Numbered from the stretch's first letter, positions 8,416 to 17,739 are shown. The stretch is 38,113 nt of DNA from Chromatiales bacterium (GCA_003251535.1 QKFD01000019.1:1-38113); one strand, 5' to 3'. Notes: a model not told the origin generated them from the sequence alone. Numbers and translations are program-made.

Positions 8416-9132
8416 TCAGTGGGCCGCGCTGGGGGCGGGCTCCCGCTGTTGGCTAAGGGCCTGACTGGCCCGCTCCAGCAACCGATCACTCCCCTCCCCA
8501 ACGGCCAACTCGGCGATCTCAATGGCCACAGAGAAGCCAAACTGATCACGCCCCACCGTCACCGCCGGCTGCTCGGTCACCGCCTCCCGCAGTCGATCGG
8601 CCACCCCCTCGGCCCCTAGGAGCGGGGTGCCGGGCAGCATGACGGCAAAGGTCTTGCCATCCCAACGGCCGGTGAGGTCGTAGCCGCGACAGAGATCGGT
8701 GAGCAGGGTCGCCAGCCGCTGGAGCACCTCGTTGCCGGCAAGATAGCTGTAGCGCTCATTCAGCTCTTCAAAGCCATTGATGCCAACCAGCAGCACACTC
8801 ACGGGATCGCCGCTGCGGCGGGCGCGGGTCACCTCCCGCTCCAACGCCTCACTGAAATGGCGGCGGTTGGCTAGATTGGTGAGGGGATCGGTCCCGGCCA
8901 GCTGGGCCAATCGTTTATTGAGTAGTCGTAGCTCGTCATTACGGGCCGCCAACTCCCGCTCCAGGTGGCGGGTTACACCGCATAAGGCGATGTAGAGCAG
9001 GCCCACCAGCAGTAGCAGTAACCCCCCCAACAGCAGCCAGTCGCCCCCCGCCGGCTCGAAATGTAAGGCGATGAGTGCGAAGGCACCGAACAGGGCGGCA
9101 CTGGTCATCAGGAAGAGCTGGCGGGCCGTCAT
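8416..9132 (-). CDS. membrane-anchored degenerate GGDEF-domain protein with retained I-site
   Basis: 238 residues: two membrane segments (about 7-24 and 32-52), a short helical linker (about 55-79), then a GGDEF-like domain (about 80-230). DPLTNLANRRHF is preserved, but the signature GG(D/E)EF reads DGKTF (158-162) and the first metal-binding Asp is replaced (LLVGINGF, G117). Cyclase activity is therefore unlikely. The inhibitory-site motif RxxD survives as R149-G-Y-D152, exactly five residues before the signature, which in other degenerate GGDEF proteins binds c-di-GMP. A receptor role is inferred. It sits between rnfE and nth on the same strand, so it may be made together with the Rnf complex. 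The ATG at 9132 has only a distant GGAG. Confidence 0.82.
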   Translation of the reverse strand: MTARQLFLMTSAALFGAFALIALHFEPAGGDWLLLGGLLLLLVGLLYIALCGVTRHLERELAARNDELRLLNKRLAQLAGTDPLTNLANRRHFSEALEREVTRARRSGDPVSVLLVGINGFEELNERYSYLAGNEVLQRLATLLTDLCRGYDLTGRWDGKTFAVMLPGTPLLGAEGVADRLREAVTEQPAVTVGRDQFGFSVAIEIAELAVGEGSDRLLERASQALSQQREPAPSAAH

Positions 9133-9177
9133 GCCGAGGGTCTATCTCCAAGAGTTCGGGGGCGCAGGCTGGGGGGG

Positions 9178-9879
9178 TTAGCCGCCACTCTCCGCGGTTT
9201 GCGGGGCGCTGGTTGGCGCGGCGGGTGCCGTTTGGCGCCGCTGTAGACGCTGATCGATATAGTTCTTGGCGGCGATGATGAAGCCAAGGCCGATGAAGGC
9301 GCCGGGTGGCAGGATGGCCAGCAGGAAACCGCGGTAGTGCTCCACCAGGGTGACGGTAAGGCCGCGGGCCGCCTCGCCAAACATCAGGTGGGCCTGGGCC
9401 AGTAGAGTGCCGCCGCCGATCGCCTCACGCATCGCCCCCAAGACAACCAGCGCCAAGGTGAAACCGAGTCCCATGGCAAAGCCATCTATGGCGGAGCGGA
9501 GGGGGCCGTTCTTGGAGGCGAACGCCTCTGCCCGCCCGAGGATGAAGCAGTTGGTGACGATGAGCGGGATGAAGATCCCCAGTACCTTGTAGAGGCCGTG
9601 TAGATAGGCATTCATCGCCAGCTCCACGGCGGTGACAAAGGCGGCGATCACCAGTACGAAGACCGGAATGCGGATCTCCGGTCGTACCCAGTTGCGGATC
9701 ACAGAGACGGTGACGTTGGAGGTGACCAGCACCAGCAGGGTGGCGAGTCCCAGCCCAAGGCCATTGATGACACTGTTACTGACCGCGAGGAGCGGGCAGA
9801 GTCCCAGGATCTGCACTAGGGAGGGGTTGTTGTACCAGAGGCCGTCGAGGGCGATATCGCGCCAGTTGCTATGGGCCAT
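9178..9879 (-). CDS. rnfE: Rnf electron transport complex subunit E
   Basis: Integral membrane subunit of the Rnf (Rsx) complex, which couples electron flow between ferredoxin and NAD to ion movement, or in E. coli reduces SoxR. About six membrane helices; hallmark stretches are [37 protein letters not shown] with the conserved membrane cysteines, and [15 protein letters not shown]. Two ATGs compete: 9885 directly abuts AGGAG, while 9879 has it 6 bases away, so 9879 (MAHSNWRD, 233 residues) is preferred. The start overlaps the end of rnfG by 11 bases. RnfE and RnfA are homologous halves; this copy is E by its position and its longer C-terminus. Confidence 0.95.
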   Translation of the reverse strand: MAHSNWRDIALDGLWYNNPSLVQILGLCPLLAVSNSVINGLGLGLATLLVLVTSNVTVSVIRNWVRPEIRIPVFVLVIAAFVTAVELAMNAYLHGLYKVLGIFIPLIVTNCFILGRAEAFASKNGPLRSAIDGFAMGLGFTLALVVLGAMREAIGGGTLLAQAHLMFGEAARGLTVTLVEHYRGFLLAILPPGAFIGLGFIIAAKNYIDQRLQRRQTAPAAPTSAPQTAESGG

Positions 9880-10525
9880 GGCCATCTCCTGATTGAGGTT
9901 GGGCCGCTGGGGCCCACAGCTCGGTATGGTGGGCAGCGAAGTAGATCAGGGTGTTGCGTACCGCCTTGACCACCGCCCGGGGGGTGATGGTGGCACCGGT
10001 GAACTGATCAAACACCCCGCCATCCTTTTTGACGCGCCAGCGCTCCTGCTCGGGGTCTTGGAGCGAGCGCCCGGCGAAGCTGTGGATCCAATCGGAGCGC
10101 TCGATGTCGATGCGATCCCCCAGGCCGGGGGTCTCGCTGTGGGTCAGAACCCGCACGCCGATGAGGGTGCCGTCAGGCTCCAAACCCACCAGGAGCTTGA
10201 TGTCACCGCTGTAGCCCTCCGGGGCTACCGGCGTCATCACCAACGCCTCCGGCTGGCCGTTGCGGCGGGCGCGGTAGACGGTCACCGGGTTGCGGGTACC
10301 GAGCAGATCCGGATCCGTCACCTGGATCCAGTCGAGAGCGAGGTCATTGTCGTGGCGATCAGGGGGGATGAGTTGGTGCAGTAGGTCAAGCAGCGCTTGG
10401 CGCTCATTCTCTGCAATGCGCTCCGCCGTCCCCTCCCAAGTGAGCGCCACCAGGCCGGTGCCGGCCACCGCGAACAGCCCCAGCAGCAGGGCGTTGATCA
10501 GCATGTTACGGACGATGGGTTGCAT
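9869..10525 (-). CDS. rnfG: Rnf electron transport complex subunit G
   Basis: Membrane-anchored periplasmic flavoprotein of Rnf carrying covalent FMN. 218 residues: one N-terminal membrane helix (about 9-30), then a periplasmic FMN-binding domain. The FMN attachment motif appears as TGATIT near residue 180 ([18 protein letters not shown]), where the last threonine takes the phosphoester-linked flavin. [11 protein letters not shown] is also conserved. The ATG at 10525 overlaps the rnfD stop by one base, and GGGAG lies about 6 bases upstream. The longer open frame upstream of this ATG is a shadow of rnfD. Confidence 0.95.
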   Translation of the reverse strand: MQPIVRNMLINALLLGLFAVAGTGLVALTWEGTAERIAENERQALLDLLHQLIPPDRHDNDLALDWIQVTDPDLLGTRNPVTVYRARRNGQPEALVMTPVAPEGYSGDIKLLVGLEPDGTLIGVRVLTHSETPGLGDRIDIERSDWIHSFAGRSLQDPEQERWRVKKDGGVFDQFTGATITPRAVVKAVRNTLIYFAAHHTELWAPAAQPQSGDGHGP

Positions 10526-11556
10526 CACTCGCTCCCGCCGTGGCCGTAGACCCGCGGCTGGGTGTAGTAGTCGATGGTGGGGGCGGCCATGTTCATCAGT
10601 AGCACGGCGAAGGCGGTGCCGTCGGGGTAACCCCCCCAGGTGCGGATGACAAAGATCAGCACCCCCGCCCCGGCGCCAAATATGAGTCTGCCGCGATTGG
10701 AGGTGGCGCAGGTGACCGGATCGGTGGCAATGAAGAAGGCACCCAGCATCGCCCCGCCACTCAGTAGGTGGAAGAGGGGGCCGGCAAACTGATCCGGCGC
10801 CACGAGATGGAATAGGGAGGCGGTGACGAACAGCCCACCCAGCAGCCCTACCGGGGTGTGCCAGGGGATGATGCGCTTGAAGATGAGCCACAACCCGCCA
10901 CTGAGTACCAGCAGGTTGACCCACTCAAAGCCGCGCCCGGCAAACAGGCCGAATAGTGGCCGACTCTCCACCTCGCTCACGGTCTTGGCCAGCCCAAGGC
11001 CGGTGCGCATGGCATCGAGGGGGGTGGCGCCAGTGATGGCATCGAGGGTGATGTGGGGCGGGAGCTGGCCGGAGAAGGCGTAGTTTAGGCTGTCGCCCAG
11101 GCCAAAATCGTGGAGCCGCCAGCCGCCGGGGGCGACCCAGCCGCTCATCTCCAGCGGGAAGGAGATGAGCAGGACCACATAACCCACCATGGCGGGGTTG
11201 AACGGGTTGTAACCAAGACCGCCATACAGGTGTTTGGCGATGACAATGGCGAAGAGCATTCCCACCACCGGTACCCAGAACGGCAGCAACGGGGGCAGGG
11301 CCGCGGCCAACAGTACGGCGGTGACCGCCATGCTGCCGTCGCTGAGAAAGGGGGCGAGGGGGCGGCCTCGCAGTTGGAGCATGGCTGCCTCAAACAGGTA
11401 GCCGGCGGCGAGGGTCAGTAGCAGGTTGAGGAGCAGGCCCCAGCCAAAGAACCAGAACTCCAGTAGTAGCGCCGGAACCAGGGCGTAGATCACCTGCAAC
11501 ATCACGCCGCTGACCTTGGCGGGGCTGTGCAGGTGGGGCGAACTGATAACCGCCAT
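10525..11556 (-). CDS. rnfD: Rnf electron transport complex subunit D
   Basis: Membrane subunit of Rnf carrying covalent FMN; related to NqrB. 343 residues with about nine membrane helices. Recognisable stretches are SSPHLHSPAKVSGVMLQVIYALVPA at the N-terminus, LYGGLGYNPFNPAMVGYVVLL, the flavin attachment site ITGATPLDAMRTG (threonine in GAT), and FFIATDPVTCATSNRGRLIFGAGAG near the end. The ATG at 11556 is chosen by homology and a GAGGAG 10 bases upstream; it follows the rnfC stop by one base. The open frame extends further upstream only as a shadow of rnfC. Confidence 0.95.
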   Translation of the reverse strand: MAVISSPHLHSPAKVSGVMLQVIYALVPALLLEFWFFGWGLLLNLLLTLAAGYLFEAAMLQLRGRPLAPFLSDGSMAVTAVLLAAALPPLLPFWVPVVGMLFAIVIAKHLYGGLGYNPFNPAMVGYVVLLISFPLEMSGWVAPGGWRLHDFGLGDSLNYAFSGQLPPHITLDAITGATPLDAMRTGLGLAKTVSEVESRPLFGLFAGRGFEWVNLLVLSGGLWLIFKRIIPWHTPVGLLGGLFVTASLFHLVAPDQFAGPLFHLLSGGAMLGAFFIATDPVTCATSNRGRLIFGAGAGVLIFVIRTWGGYPDGTAFAVLLMNMAAPTIDYYTQPRVYGHGGSE

Positions 11557-11557
11557 C

Positions 11558-13162
11558 TCAGTGCTTCTCCTCGGCAGGTGCAGCCCCTTCGCCCGCGGGC
11601 TGCTCGGCGGGGGGATCGGTGGCGGGTGGGGTGGCGTTGGCTTGGGCCTTTTTCGCCTTGGCGCGCTCGATGGCCGCTTGAATAGCCGCCTTCTTGTCGT
11701 CACTCTCCCCCTCGGCGAGGGCCGCCGCCTTCTTCTTGGCCCGCGCCTCCTTCTCCAGTCGCTCTCGCTCCTCGCGGGCCACCCGATACTCATGGCGCCG
11801 ACGTGCCTGATCCGAGGCGCGCTTCTCCCGCTCCTGGGCCCAGATCTCGGTCTTGGCGTAGCGGTAGTACTGCACCAGGGGGAGGTTGCTGGGGCAGACA
11901 AAGGCGCAGCAGCCGCACTCGATGCAGTCGAAGAGGTTGTAGTCCTGGGCGCGATCGAACTCCTTCGATTTGGCGTACCAGTAGAGCTGCTGAGGCAGCA
12001 GGCTCACCGGGCAGGCCTCGGCGCAGGAGCCACAGCGGATACAGGGGCGGACGGGGGCGCGCCGCTCCAACTCGTCGTCGGTCACCGCCAGCAGACAGTT
12101 GGCGGTCTTGATCACCGGGGCCTGTGGCTGCTCTACGGTGATGCCCATCATGGGACCGCCCATGATGAGGCGGGAGAAGCCCGCCGTGGTCCCCCCGGCC
12201 TGTGCCAACAGCTCCCCCATGGGGATCCCGAGGGGGACTTCAAAGTTGCCCGGTTGGGCGGCGCCATGGCCGGTAACCGTCACGATGCGGCGGATCAACG
12301 GCTCACCCAGCTCCACCGCCCGGTGGACACTGGCGGCGGTGGCGACGTTGTGGCACACCACGCCGACGGCGATGGGTAGCCCCTGGGTGGGGACCTCTTT
12401 ACCGGTCAACACCTTAATCAGCTGCTTCTCGCCCCCCATCGGGTAGCGGGTGGGGACCTCCACCACCTCAATGGCCTCTGTCAGCCCCCGCCGTGCCACC
12501 TCGCTGCGCAGGGCGGCGATGGCCGCCGGCTTGTTATCTTCGATGCCGATGAGGCACTCCTGGGCCTGGAGGGCGTGCCGCATGATGAGGGCACCGCTGA
12601 TGATCTCCTCCGGCCGCTCCTGCATCAGCCACTGATCGCAGGTGATGTAGGGTTCGCACTCGGCCCCATTCAGGATCAGCGTCTCCACCGCCGTGTGGGG
12701 GCCAGGGTTGAGCTTCACCGCGGTGGGGAAGCCGGCCCCGCCGAGGCCGACGATACCGGCATCGCGGATCAGGTTGCGCAGGGTGCTCGGATCCAGGGCG
12801 GACCAGTCGCTGTGGGGCTGGTACTCCACGGTGCGCCCCTCGCCATCCGGTTGCAGGACAATGGCAAGGGCGGAGAGCCCGGAGGGGTGGGGCACTGGAC
12901 GCGCCTCGATGGCGATCACCGTGCCGGAGGTGGGGGCATGGACCGGGGCGGAGACAAAACCCTCGGGGCGGGCCACCATCTGCCCCTCCAGTACCCGCTC
13001 ACCCACCGCCACCAGCGGTTGGGCGGCGGCACCGATATGCTGTTGGAGGGGTAGCACTAGCTCGCTCGGGAGGGCGGCCTGCCGGAGGGGGCGACCCAGG
13101 GAGAGCGCCTTTTGATCGGGGAGGTGGATCCCGCCGTGGAAGCGGTGGAGCGTGCGGGTCAC
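11558..13162 (-). CDS. rnfC: Rnf electron transport complex subunit C
   Basis: Peripheral cytoplasmic subunit, the likely NADH-interacting end of Rnf, related to NqrF/Nuo51-type proteins. 534 residues: an N-terminal barrel-sandwich segment ([16 protein letters not shown]), a Complex1-51K-like fold with [13 protein letters not shown] and [14 protein letters not shown], then two [4Fe-4S] motifs, [12 protein letters not shown] and [12 protein letters not shown], and a charged Ala/Lys/Glu-rich tail (about 435-534). Such tails vary greatly in length between species. Translation starts at a GTG that overlaps the rnfB stop by four bases (GTGA), indicating coupling. Confidence 0.96.
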   Translation of the reverse strand: MTRTLHRFHGGIHLPDQKALSLGRPLRQAALPSELVLPLQQHIGAAAQPLVAVGERVLEGQMVARPEGFVSAPVHAPTSGTVIAIEARPVPHPSGLSALAIVLQPDGEGRTVEYQPHSDWSALDPSTLRNLIRDAGIVGLGGAGFPTAVKLNPGPHTAVETLILNGAECEPYITCDQWLMQERPEEIISGALIMRHALQAQECLIGIEDNKPAAIAALRSEVARRGLTEAIEVVEVPTRYPMGGEKQLIKVLTGKEVPTQGLPIAVGVVCHNVATAASVHRAVELGEPLIRRIVTVTGHGAAQPGNFEVPLGIPMGELLAQAGGTTAGFSRLIMGGPMMGITVEQPQAPVIKTANCLLAVTDDELERRAPVRPCIRCGSCAEACPVSLLPQQLYWYAKSKEFDRAQDYNLFDCIECGCCAFVCPSNLPLVQYYRYAKTEIWAQEREKRASDQARRRHEYRVAREERERLEKEARAKKKAAALAEGESDDKKAAIQAAIERAKAKKAQANATPPATDPPAEQPAGEGAAPAEEKH

Positions 13163-13713
13163 GGGCGCGGTCCCTCCTCACGGTTGGCCGGTGGCTTGGG
13201 TAGCGGCCACCGCCAGGTGGCGATCTCCAGCTTCACCGGGACCATGGCGATGCAGTCCACCGGGCAGGGCTCAAGGCAGAGTTCGCAGCCGGTGCACTCG
13301 GTGGTAATGACGGTATGCATGTGCTTGGGGGCGCCGAGGATGGCGTCCACCGGGCAGGCCTGGAGGCAGAGGGTGCAGCCGATACAGGTCTGCTCATCGA
13401 TGGCGGCCTTCAGCTTCTGCTGCTCCCCCCCCTCCAGCGGAGCGGCATCGCGTCCCAGCAGATCGGCCAGCGCCAAGACCACGGTCTCCCCGCCTGGCGG
13501 GCAGCGGTTGATCTCCACCTCGCCGCTGGCGATCGCCTCGGCATAGGGACGGCAACCGGCAAAGCCGCACTGGCCGCACTGGGTCTGGGGGAGGAGGGCG
13601 TCGATCTTCTCCACCACGGGGTCCCCCTCCACCCGGAAGCGGATGGCGGCGAAACCGAGTAGCAGTCCAAAGGCGACGGCCAGGGCCGCAACGGCAAAGA
13701 TGGCGGTCAACAT
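13159..13713 (-). CDS. rnfB: Rnf electron transport complex subunit B
   Basis: Iron-sulfur subunit of Rnf that accepts electrons from or passes them to ferredoxin. 184 residues: an N-terminal membrane anchor (about 3-26), a Fe-S domain with [16 protein letters not shown] and the downstream cysteine in NRCPPGG, then a two-cluster ferredoxin domain with [16 protein letters not shown] and [16 protein letters not shown]. All cluster cysteines are present. The start is 4 bases after the rnfA stop. Confidence 0.97.
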   Translation of the reverse strand: MLTAIFAVAALAVAFGLLLGFAAIRFRVEGDPVVEKIDALLPQTQCGQCGFAGCRPYAEAIASGEVEINRCPPGGETVVLALADLLGRDAAPLEGGEQQKLKAAIDEQTCIGCTLCLQACPVDAILGAPKHMHTVITTECTGCELCLEPCPVDCIAMVPVKLEIATWRWPLPKPPANREEGPRP

Positions 13714-13717
13714 CAGC

Positions 13718-14299
13718 TCAACCCTTTACCAAGCCAGAGAAGCCCATGAAGGCCACCGACATCAGGCCGGCGGTGATCAGCGCGATGGCCGGGCCACGGA
13801 ATACAGTGGGGACATCGGCACTGGCGATGCGCTCCCGCATGGCGGCAAACAGCACCAGCACCAGCGAGAAACCGAGGGCAGCGCCAAAGCCGTAGACCGC
13901 CGACTGCATGAAGCTGTGCTGCGCCTGGACGTTGAGCAGCGCGACCCCGAGTACGGCACAGTTGGTGGTGATGAGCGGCAGGAAGATCCCCAATACCTGG
14001 TAGAGCACGGGCGAGGTCTTGTGCACCACCATCTCGGTGAACTGGACCACCACGGCGATGACCAGGATGAAGGAGATGGTGCGCAGGTACTCCAGACCGA
14101 GCGGCTCCAGCAGAAAGGTGTGGACCAAGTAGGCGGAGACGGAGGAGAGGGTGAGGACAAAGGTAGTGGCCAACCCCATGCCGGTGGCGGTCTCTAGTTT
14201 GCGCGAGACCCCCATAAACGGGCAGAGGCCGAGGAACTTCACCAGTACGAAGTTGTTGACCAGCACCGTACTGACAAGAATGAGTAGATATTCCGACAT
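13718..14299 (-). CDS. rnfA: Rnf electron transport complex subunit A
   Basis: Integral membrane subunit of Rnf, homologous to RnfE and NqrE. 193 residues, the family's standard length, with about six membrane helices; typical stretches are [19 protein letters not shown] at the start and [18 protein letters not shown] with the conserved membrane cysteine thought to help bind an intramembrane iron-sulfur centre. It is the first gene of rnfABCDGE and is divergent from the receiver-domain gene across a 480-base gap. The Shine-Dalgarno sequence is weak. Confidence 0.97.
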   Translation of the reverse strand: MSEYLLILVSTVLVNNFVLVKFLGLCPFMGVSRKLETATGMGLATTFVLTLSSVSAYLVHTFLLEPLGLEYLRTISFILVIAVVVQFTEMVVHKTSPVLYQVLGIFLPLITTNCAVLGVALLNVQAQHSFMQSAVYGFGAALGFSLVLVLFAAMRERIASADVPTVFRGPAIALITAGLMSVAFMGFSGLVKG

Positions 14300-14782
14300 A
14301 GGGTGCTCGAACCGCGAGAGTCAGGGTTGGGCGCGCCGGGCAAGGTTCGCCAGGCGCGGGCTCCGGGGCAGATGGAAGCGGCAATTCTACGGCAAAACGC
14401 CCCTCGATCAGTACCGTAGTGCCTTTGAAGTGTATAACCAAGGGCGCAGAGAGGAAATCACGGCTGAAATCGTCCCCGCCCTTGGGATAGAATCGGCCCG
14501 TTGTGCGACATGGATTGCCGGTGGCCGCTGGGGCGCCAAGCGGTGGTTCATGGCGCTGCCGCTGCGCCCCCTCCCAGCGCCCCGGACCACGATGGTCCAC
14601 GCCCCGTATAGCATCGACGGGGTGGCGCCTTGCTTCCCCCATTACCTTGGTCCCGCACCCCAGATCCAGCTGTCTGCCTAATGGGGCCACAGGTAAGGGG
14701 GCATCTGACATAGGGGCCAGGGGCCCATTCACTGTAGCGCTCGTCCCCCGTCGGGGGGGGCGATCCGAGGAGCGTGGGGACC
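14300..14782. other. divergent intergenic region between rnfA and the receiver gene
   Basis: About 480 bases with no protein-like ORF. Towards rnfA, TTATAC (on the minus strand near 14437) is a weak -10 candidate. On the plus strand TAGAAT (14487-14492) with CTGAAA about 18 bases upstream is another weak candidate, nearly 300 bases before the receiver start. A small hairpin GGACCA-CGA-TGGTCC lies at about 14582-14596. Its length suggests a regulatory region serving both directions. No riboswitch consensus was recognised. Confidence 0.35.
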
Positions 14783-15160
14783 GTGCCTAAGATCCTGCTG
14801 GTGGAAGATAACGAGATGAACCGCGACATGCTCTCGCGCCGCCTGGTGCGCCGAGGCTTTGAGGTGGTGATGGCAGTGGATGGGGCCGAGGGGGTGGCCA
14901 AGGCCGGCAGCGAGGCGCCCGATCTCATCTTGATGGATATGAGCCTACCGGTGATGGATGGCTGGGAGGCGAGCCGCACCATTCGTGCCAATGCCGAGAC
15001 CACCCAGATCCCGATGATCGCCCTCACCGCCCATGCCATGCAAGGGGATCGGGAGAAGGCGTTGGCGGCGGGGTGTGACGACTTTGATACCAAGCCGGTG
15101 GACCTGACCCGACTGCTGGGCAAGATTGCGGCCCTGCTCGGGACACCACTGGAGGGGTAG
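14783..15160 (+). CDS. single-domain response regulator (CheY-like receiver)
   Basis: A 125-residue stand-alone receiver. The acidic pocket E8/D9, phosphoacceptor D52 (LMDMSLPVMDG), T82 and K104 (DTKPVD) are all present, so it should be phosphorylated. There is no output domain. The GTG at 14783 (MPKILLVEDNEMNRD) is preferred to GTG 14774 because GAGGAG (14767-14772) is 10 bases upstream of the former and only one base from the latter. The next gene starts 8 bases downstream and encodes a HisKA-like, receiver and GGDEF protein, so this receiver probably acts in the same phosphorelay. Its cognate kinase is not in the window. Confidence 0.9.
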   Translation: MPKILLVEDNEMNRDMLSRRLVRRGFEVVMAVDGAEGVAKAGSEAPDLILMDMSLPVMDGWEASRTIRANAETTQIPMIALTAHAMQGDREKALAAGCDDFDTKPVDLTRLLGKIAALLGTPLEG

Positions 15161-15168
15161 GGCGGGCT

Positions 15169-16647
15169 ATGGCCGACGGCAAGAGCATCCGCCACGAGCT
15201 ACGCACACCGCTGAACCATATCATTGGATACAGCGAGATGCTGATGGAGGACCTGGCGGCCGAGGGCTTCGAGGAGCTGCACGGAGAGTTTCAGGCCCTC
15301 TGGGAGCGGGGTAAGCGGCTGCTGGATCTGGTCAATCGGCTCCCCGAAGGGGATGAGCTACAGCTGCCCGAGGCGTTTGGCGATTGGCGCACCCCCCTTG
15401 GCGAGTTGATCGCCATTGTGCGGGCGGTCAAGCCCCGCCTGCTGGGGCAGGCGGCAGAGTGGATGGGGGACGCCGAGAAGGTGGAGCAGGCGGGGACCCG
15501 CCTGCTGGGGCTGTTTGAGGGACTCCACACCACACCTAGGGTGGGGGGGCCAGCCGCCGCTGAGCCGTTGGTGGCCAAAGGGGAGGGGGCGGATGCGGGG
15601 CCAGCCGCCGCCGCCAACCGCACCAAGGGTCACCTGCTGGTGGTGGACGATAACGAGTCCAACCTCGACTTGATGCTCCGTCGGCTCACCCGAGAGGGCT
15701 ACGGCGTCACCATCACCGCCGATGGTGAGAGCGCCCTAGAACTTATCGAACAGGAGGAGTTCGATGTGGTGCTGCTGGATGTACTGATGCCGGGCATCAA
15801 CGGTATCGAGGTGCTGAAGCGGGTGCGGGAGCGCTTCTCCTCCTTCCAGCTGCCGATCATCATGGTCACCGCCAAGTACGGTAGCGACAACATCGTTGAG
15901 GCGCTGCAACTGGGGGCCAACGACTATGTTACCAAGCCGGTGGACTTCCCGGTGGCCCTCGCCCGTATCTCCACCCAGCTCTACCTGCGGCGGGTGACCC
16001 GGGAGCTGGCTGAGGCCAATGAGCGGTTGCACCGCTTCTCCTATATGGACGGCCTGACGGGGATCCCCAATCGCCGCCACTTTGACGAATACTTGGCGCG
16101 GGAGTGGGGGCGGGCCCAGCGGGAGGGCGAGCCGCTGTCACTGGTGCTGTTGGATGTCGATTACTTCAAGCTCTTCAACGACAACTACGGCCACGATGCC
16201 GGCGATCAGGCGCTGATCCAGGTGGCGCAGACGCTCTCCCGAGAGCTTTATCGGCAAGGGGATCTGGTGGCCCGCTACGGGGGGGAGGAGTTTGTCGTGG
16301 TGCTACCGAAAAGCTCCGCCGAGGTGGCCGTGGCGGTGGCCGAGCGGCTGCGAGCGGCCGTGGCGGCGCTCCTTATCCCCCACCTGCACCACAAGAGTGA
16401 GCGCCATGTCACCATCAGCCTCGGGGTCGCCAGTGGTATGCCCTGCGGCCAACTCTCCGCCGAGCAGCTGCGTATCCTGGCGGATCAGGCGCTCTACTAC
16501 GCCAAGCATCAGGGGCGTAATCGGATCGGCTGCTCCGGCAATCGGCAGCGGGATTGCAACGGTCAGTGTCCTGGGCGACCCCTGGCCTGCCACCTTGAGC
16601 CAGAGTGGGCGCCGGTGTTGCAAACCGTGATCGGTAGCGCAGGGTAG
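15169..16647 (+). CDS. HisKA-like/receiver/GGDEF protein (response-regulator diguanylate cyclase)
   Basis: 492 residues in three parts. Residues 6-60 resemble the phosphoacceptor helices of a histidine kinase (IRHELRTPLNHIIGYSEML, H9), but no ATP-binding domain follows: no N, G1, F or G2 box is seen before residue 150. Residues 153-275 are a receiver with D160/D161, phosphoacceptor D204, T234 and K256. Residues 285-455 are a GGDEF domain with DGLTGIPNRRHF, DVDYFK, the active signature GGEEF (371-375) and a complete RxxD I-site (R362-D365). It should make c-di-GMP from GTP under control of the receiver. The C-terminal tail (about 455-492) has no known motif. Probably co-transcribed with the upstream receiver. 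Confidence 0.92.
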   Translation: MADGKSIRHELRTPLNHIIGYSEMLMEDLAAEGFEELHGEFQALWERGKRLLDLVNRLPEGDELQLPEAFGDWRTPLGELIAIVRAVKPRLLGQAAEWMGDAEKVEQAGTRLLGLFEGLHTTPRVGGPAAAEPLVAKGEGADAGPAAAANRTKGHLLVVDDNESNLDLMLRRLTREGYGVTITADGESALELIEQEEFDVVLLDVLMPGINGIEVLKRVRERFSSFQLPIIMVTAKYGSDNIVEALQLGANDYVTKPVDFPVALARISTQLYLRRVTRELAEANERLHRFSYMDGLTGIPNRRHFDEYLAREWGRAQREGEPLSLVLLDVDYFKLFNDNYGHDAGDQALIQVAQTLSRELYRQGDLVARYGGEEFVVVLPKSSAEVAVAVAERLRAAVAALLIPHLHHKSERHVTISLGVASGMPCGQLSAEQLRILADQALYYAKHQGRNRIGCSGNRQRDCNGQCPGRPLACHLEPEWAPVLQTVIGSAG

Positions 16648-16692
16648 CCCCGGCCGCCAATACCCTCCACCGCGATTCGCTAGAGTTGACCT

Positions 16693-17739
16693 ATGGATCC
16701 CTTTACCCACGCCCTGAGCGGCGCCCTGCTGGGACGGCTTATGACCCCTGTTGGGGCGACGCGCCGCCAGCTACGCAATGGCCTCTTGCTCGGTATAGGG
16801 GCGGCCATGTTTCCCGATATCGATGTGGTGGCCCAGCCGCTCCTCGATCCCCTGACCTTTCTCAATTTCCACCGCGGGGTGACCCACTCGCTACTGCTGT
16901 GGCCGCTGTTGGCGCTCCTGCTGGCTGGGGTTTGGGCACGCCTGCTGCGGGAGGGGGCTGGTGGGTGGCGCCAGTGGTATCCGTTGGCGGCGCTGGCCCT
17001 ACTGCTGCACCTGGGGCTTGATCTGGTCACCTCCTATGGCACGGGGCTGCTGATCCCCCTCTCCGATCACCGCTTCTCGCTACCCATCAGCTTCATCATC
17101 GACCCCATCCTGATTGCCATCATGTTGGCCGGGCTTGGGGCCAGTCGCTGGCGCGGGCGGCGGGCGGCCGCGGCGGCGCTCACCTTGGTGGCGCTTACCA
17201 TCGGTTTTGAGGGGGTGCTGCGGGGGCGGGCGCTTGCCGTGGGCGAGGCCTATGTCCAGGCGCAGGGGCTGCCGAGTGCCGTGGTCAACGCCCTGCCGCA
17301 GCCGCTCTCACCTTTTAACTGGACGGTGGTGGTGGCAGAGCCGGGGCGGTACCACATCGCCCGGATTGGGCTGCTGCGCAGTGCGCCGCCGGCCCCGGCG
17401 GCGGAGGGGGCGGGGTTGCTGGCCCGGGTCTGGGCCAGTTACCAGCCGGCCACCGCCCCCCTCTGGCAACAGTATGAGAAGTTCGGCAATCGGGCCGTGG
17501 CGCCGCTGGCCCGCACCGTCTGGGAGCTACCGCAACTGGCGGAGTACCGCACCTTTGCCGCCTACCCAACGCTCTATGGGAGCGAAGAGGGGGCGGCCGG
17601 GCAGTGCCTATGGTTCGTCGATCTGCGCTTCACCGTCGGCGGCGCGCCGGAGCGCGCGCCATTTCGTTATGGCGCCTGCCGAGCCGGGGCGCAGTGGCGG
17701 GTGCACCAGCTCACCGATCAGGGGGCGGTGCCGCTGTAG
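16693..17739 (+). CDS. DUF457/YdjM-type membrane-bound metal-dependent hydrolase
   Basis: A polytopic inner-membrane protein of 348 residues. The N-terminal half has about four to five hydrophobic helices and the family's metal-binding-like residues: MDPFTHALSG (H6/H7 region), FPDIDVV and HRGVTHS. The C-terminal half (about 200-348) is soluble and probably periplasmic, with no motif I recognise. Members are annotated as metal-dependent hydrolases, some linked to LexA regulons or phospholipid metabolism, but the reaction is not known. It starts 45 bases after the diguanylate cyclase gene with a weak ribosome-binding site, and converges on the PRPP-synthetase-like gene. Confidence 0.82.
   Translation: MDPFTHALSGALLGRLMTPVGATRRQLRNGLLLGIGAAMFPDIDVVAQPLLDPLTFLNFHRGVTHSLLLWPLLALLLAGVWARLLREGAGGWRQWYPLAALALLLHLGLDLVTSYGTGLLIPLSDHRFSLPISFIIDPILIAIMLAGLGASRWRGRRAAAAALTLVALTIGFEGVLRGRALAVGEAYVQAQGLPSAVVNALPQPLSPFNWTVVVAEPGRYHIARIGLLRSAPPAPAAEGAGLLARVWASYQPATAPLWQQYEKFGNRAVAPLARTVWELPQLAEYRTFAAYPTLYGSEEGAAGQCLWFVDLRFTVGGAPERAPFRYGACRAGAQWRVHQLTDQGAVPL

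Noticed and set aside
10525-11901. Longer rnfD reading frame of 458 residues
   Set aside because: The upstream part overlaps rnfC in another frame and is Arg/Pro-rich noise; the true start at 11556 matches RnfD homologues.
13643-14197. Long plus-strand ORF opposite rnfA/rnfB
   Set aside because: It is antisense to two well-supported rnf genes, lacks a ribosome-binding site and has low-complexity composition arising from GC-rich codon bias.
14300-14782. Possible c-di-GMP riboswitch or other riboswitch in the divergent region
   Set aside because: No matching conserved core was found; only short GC hairpins are present.
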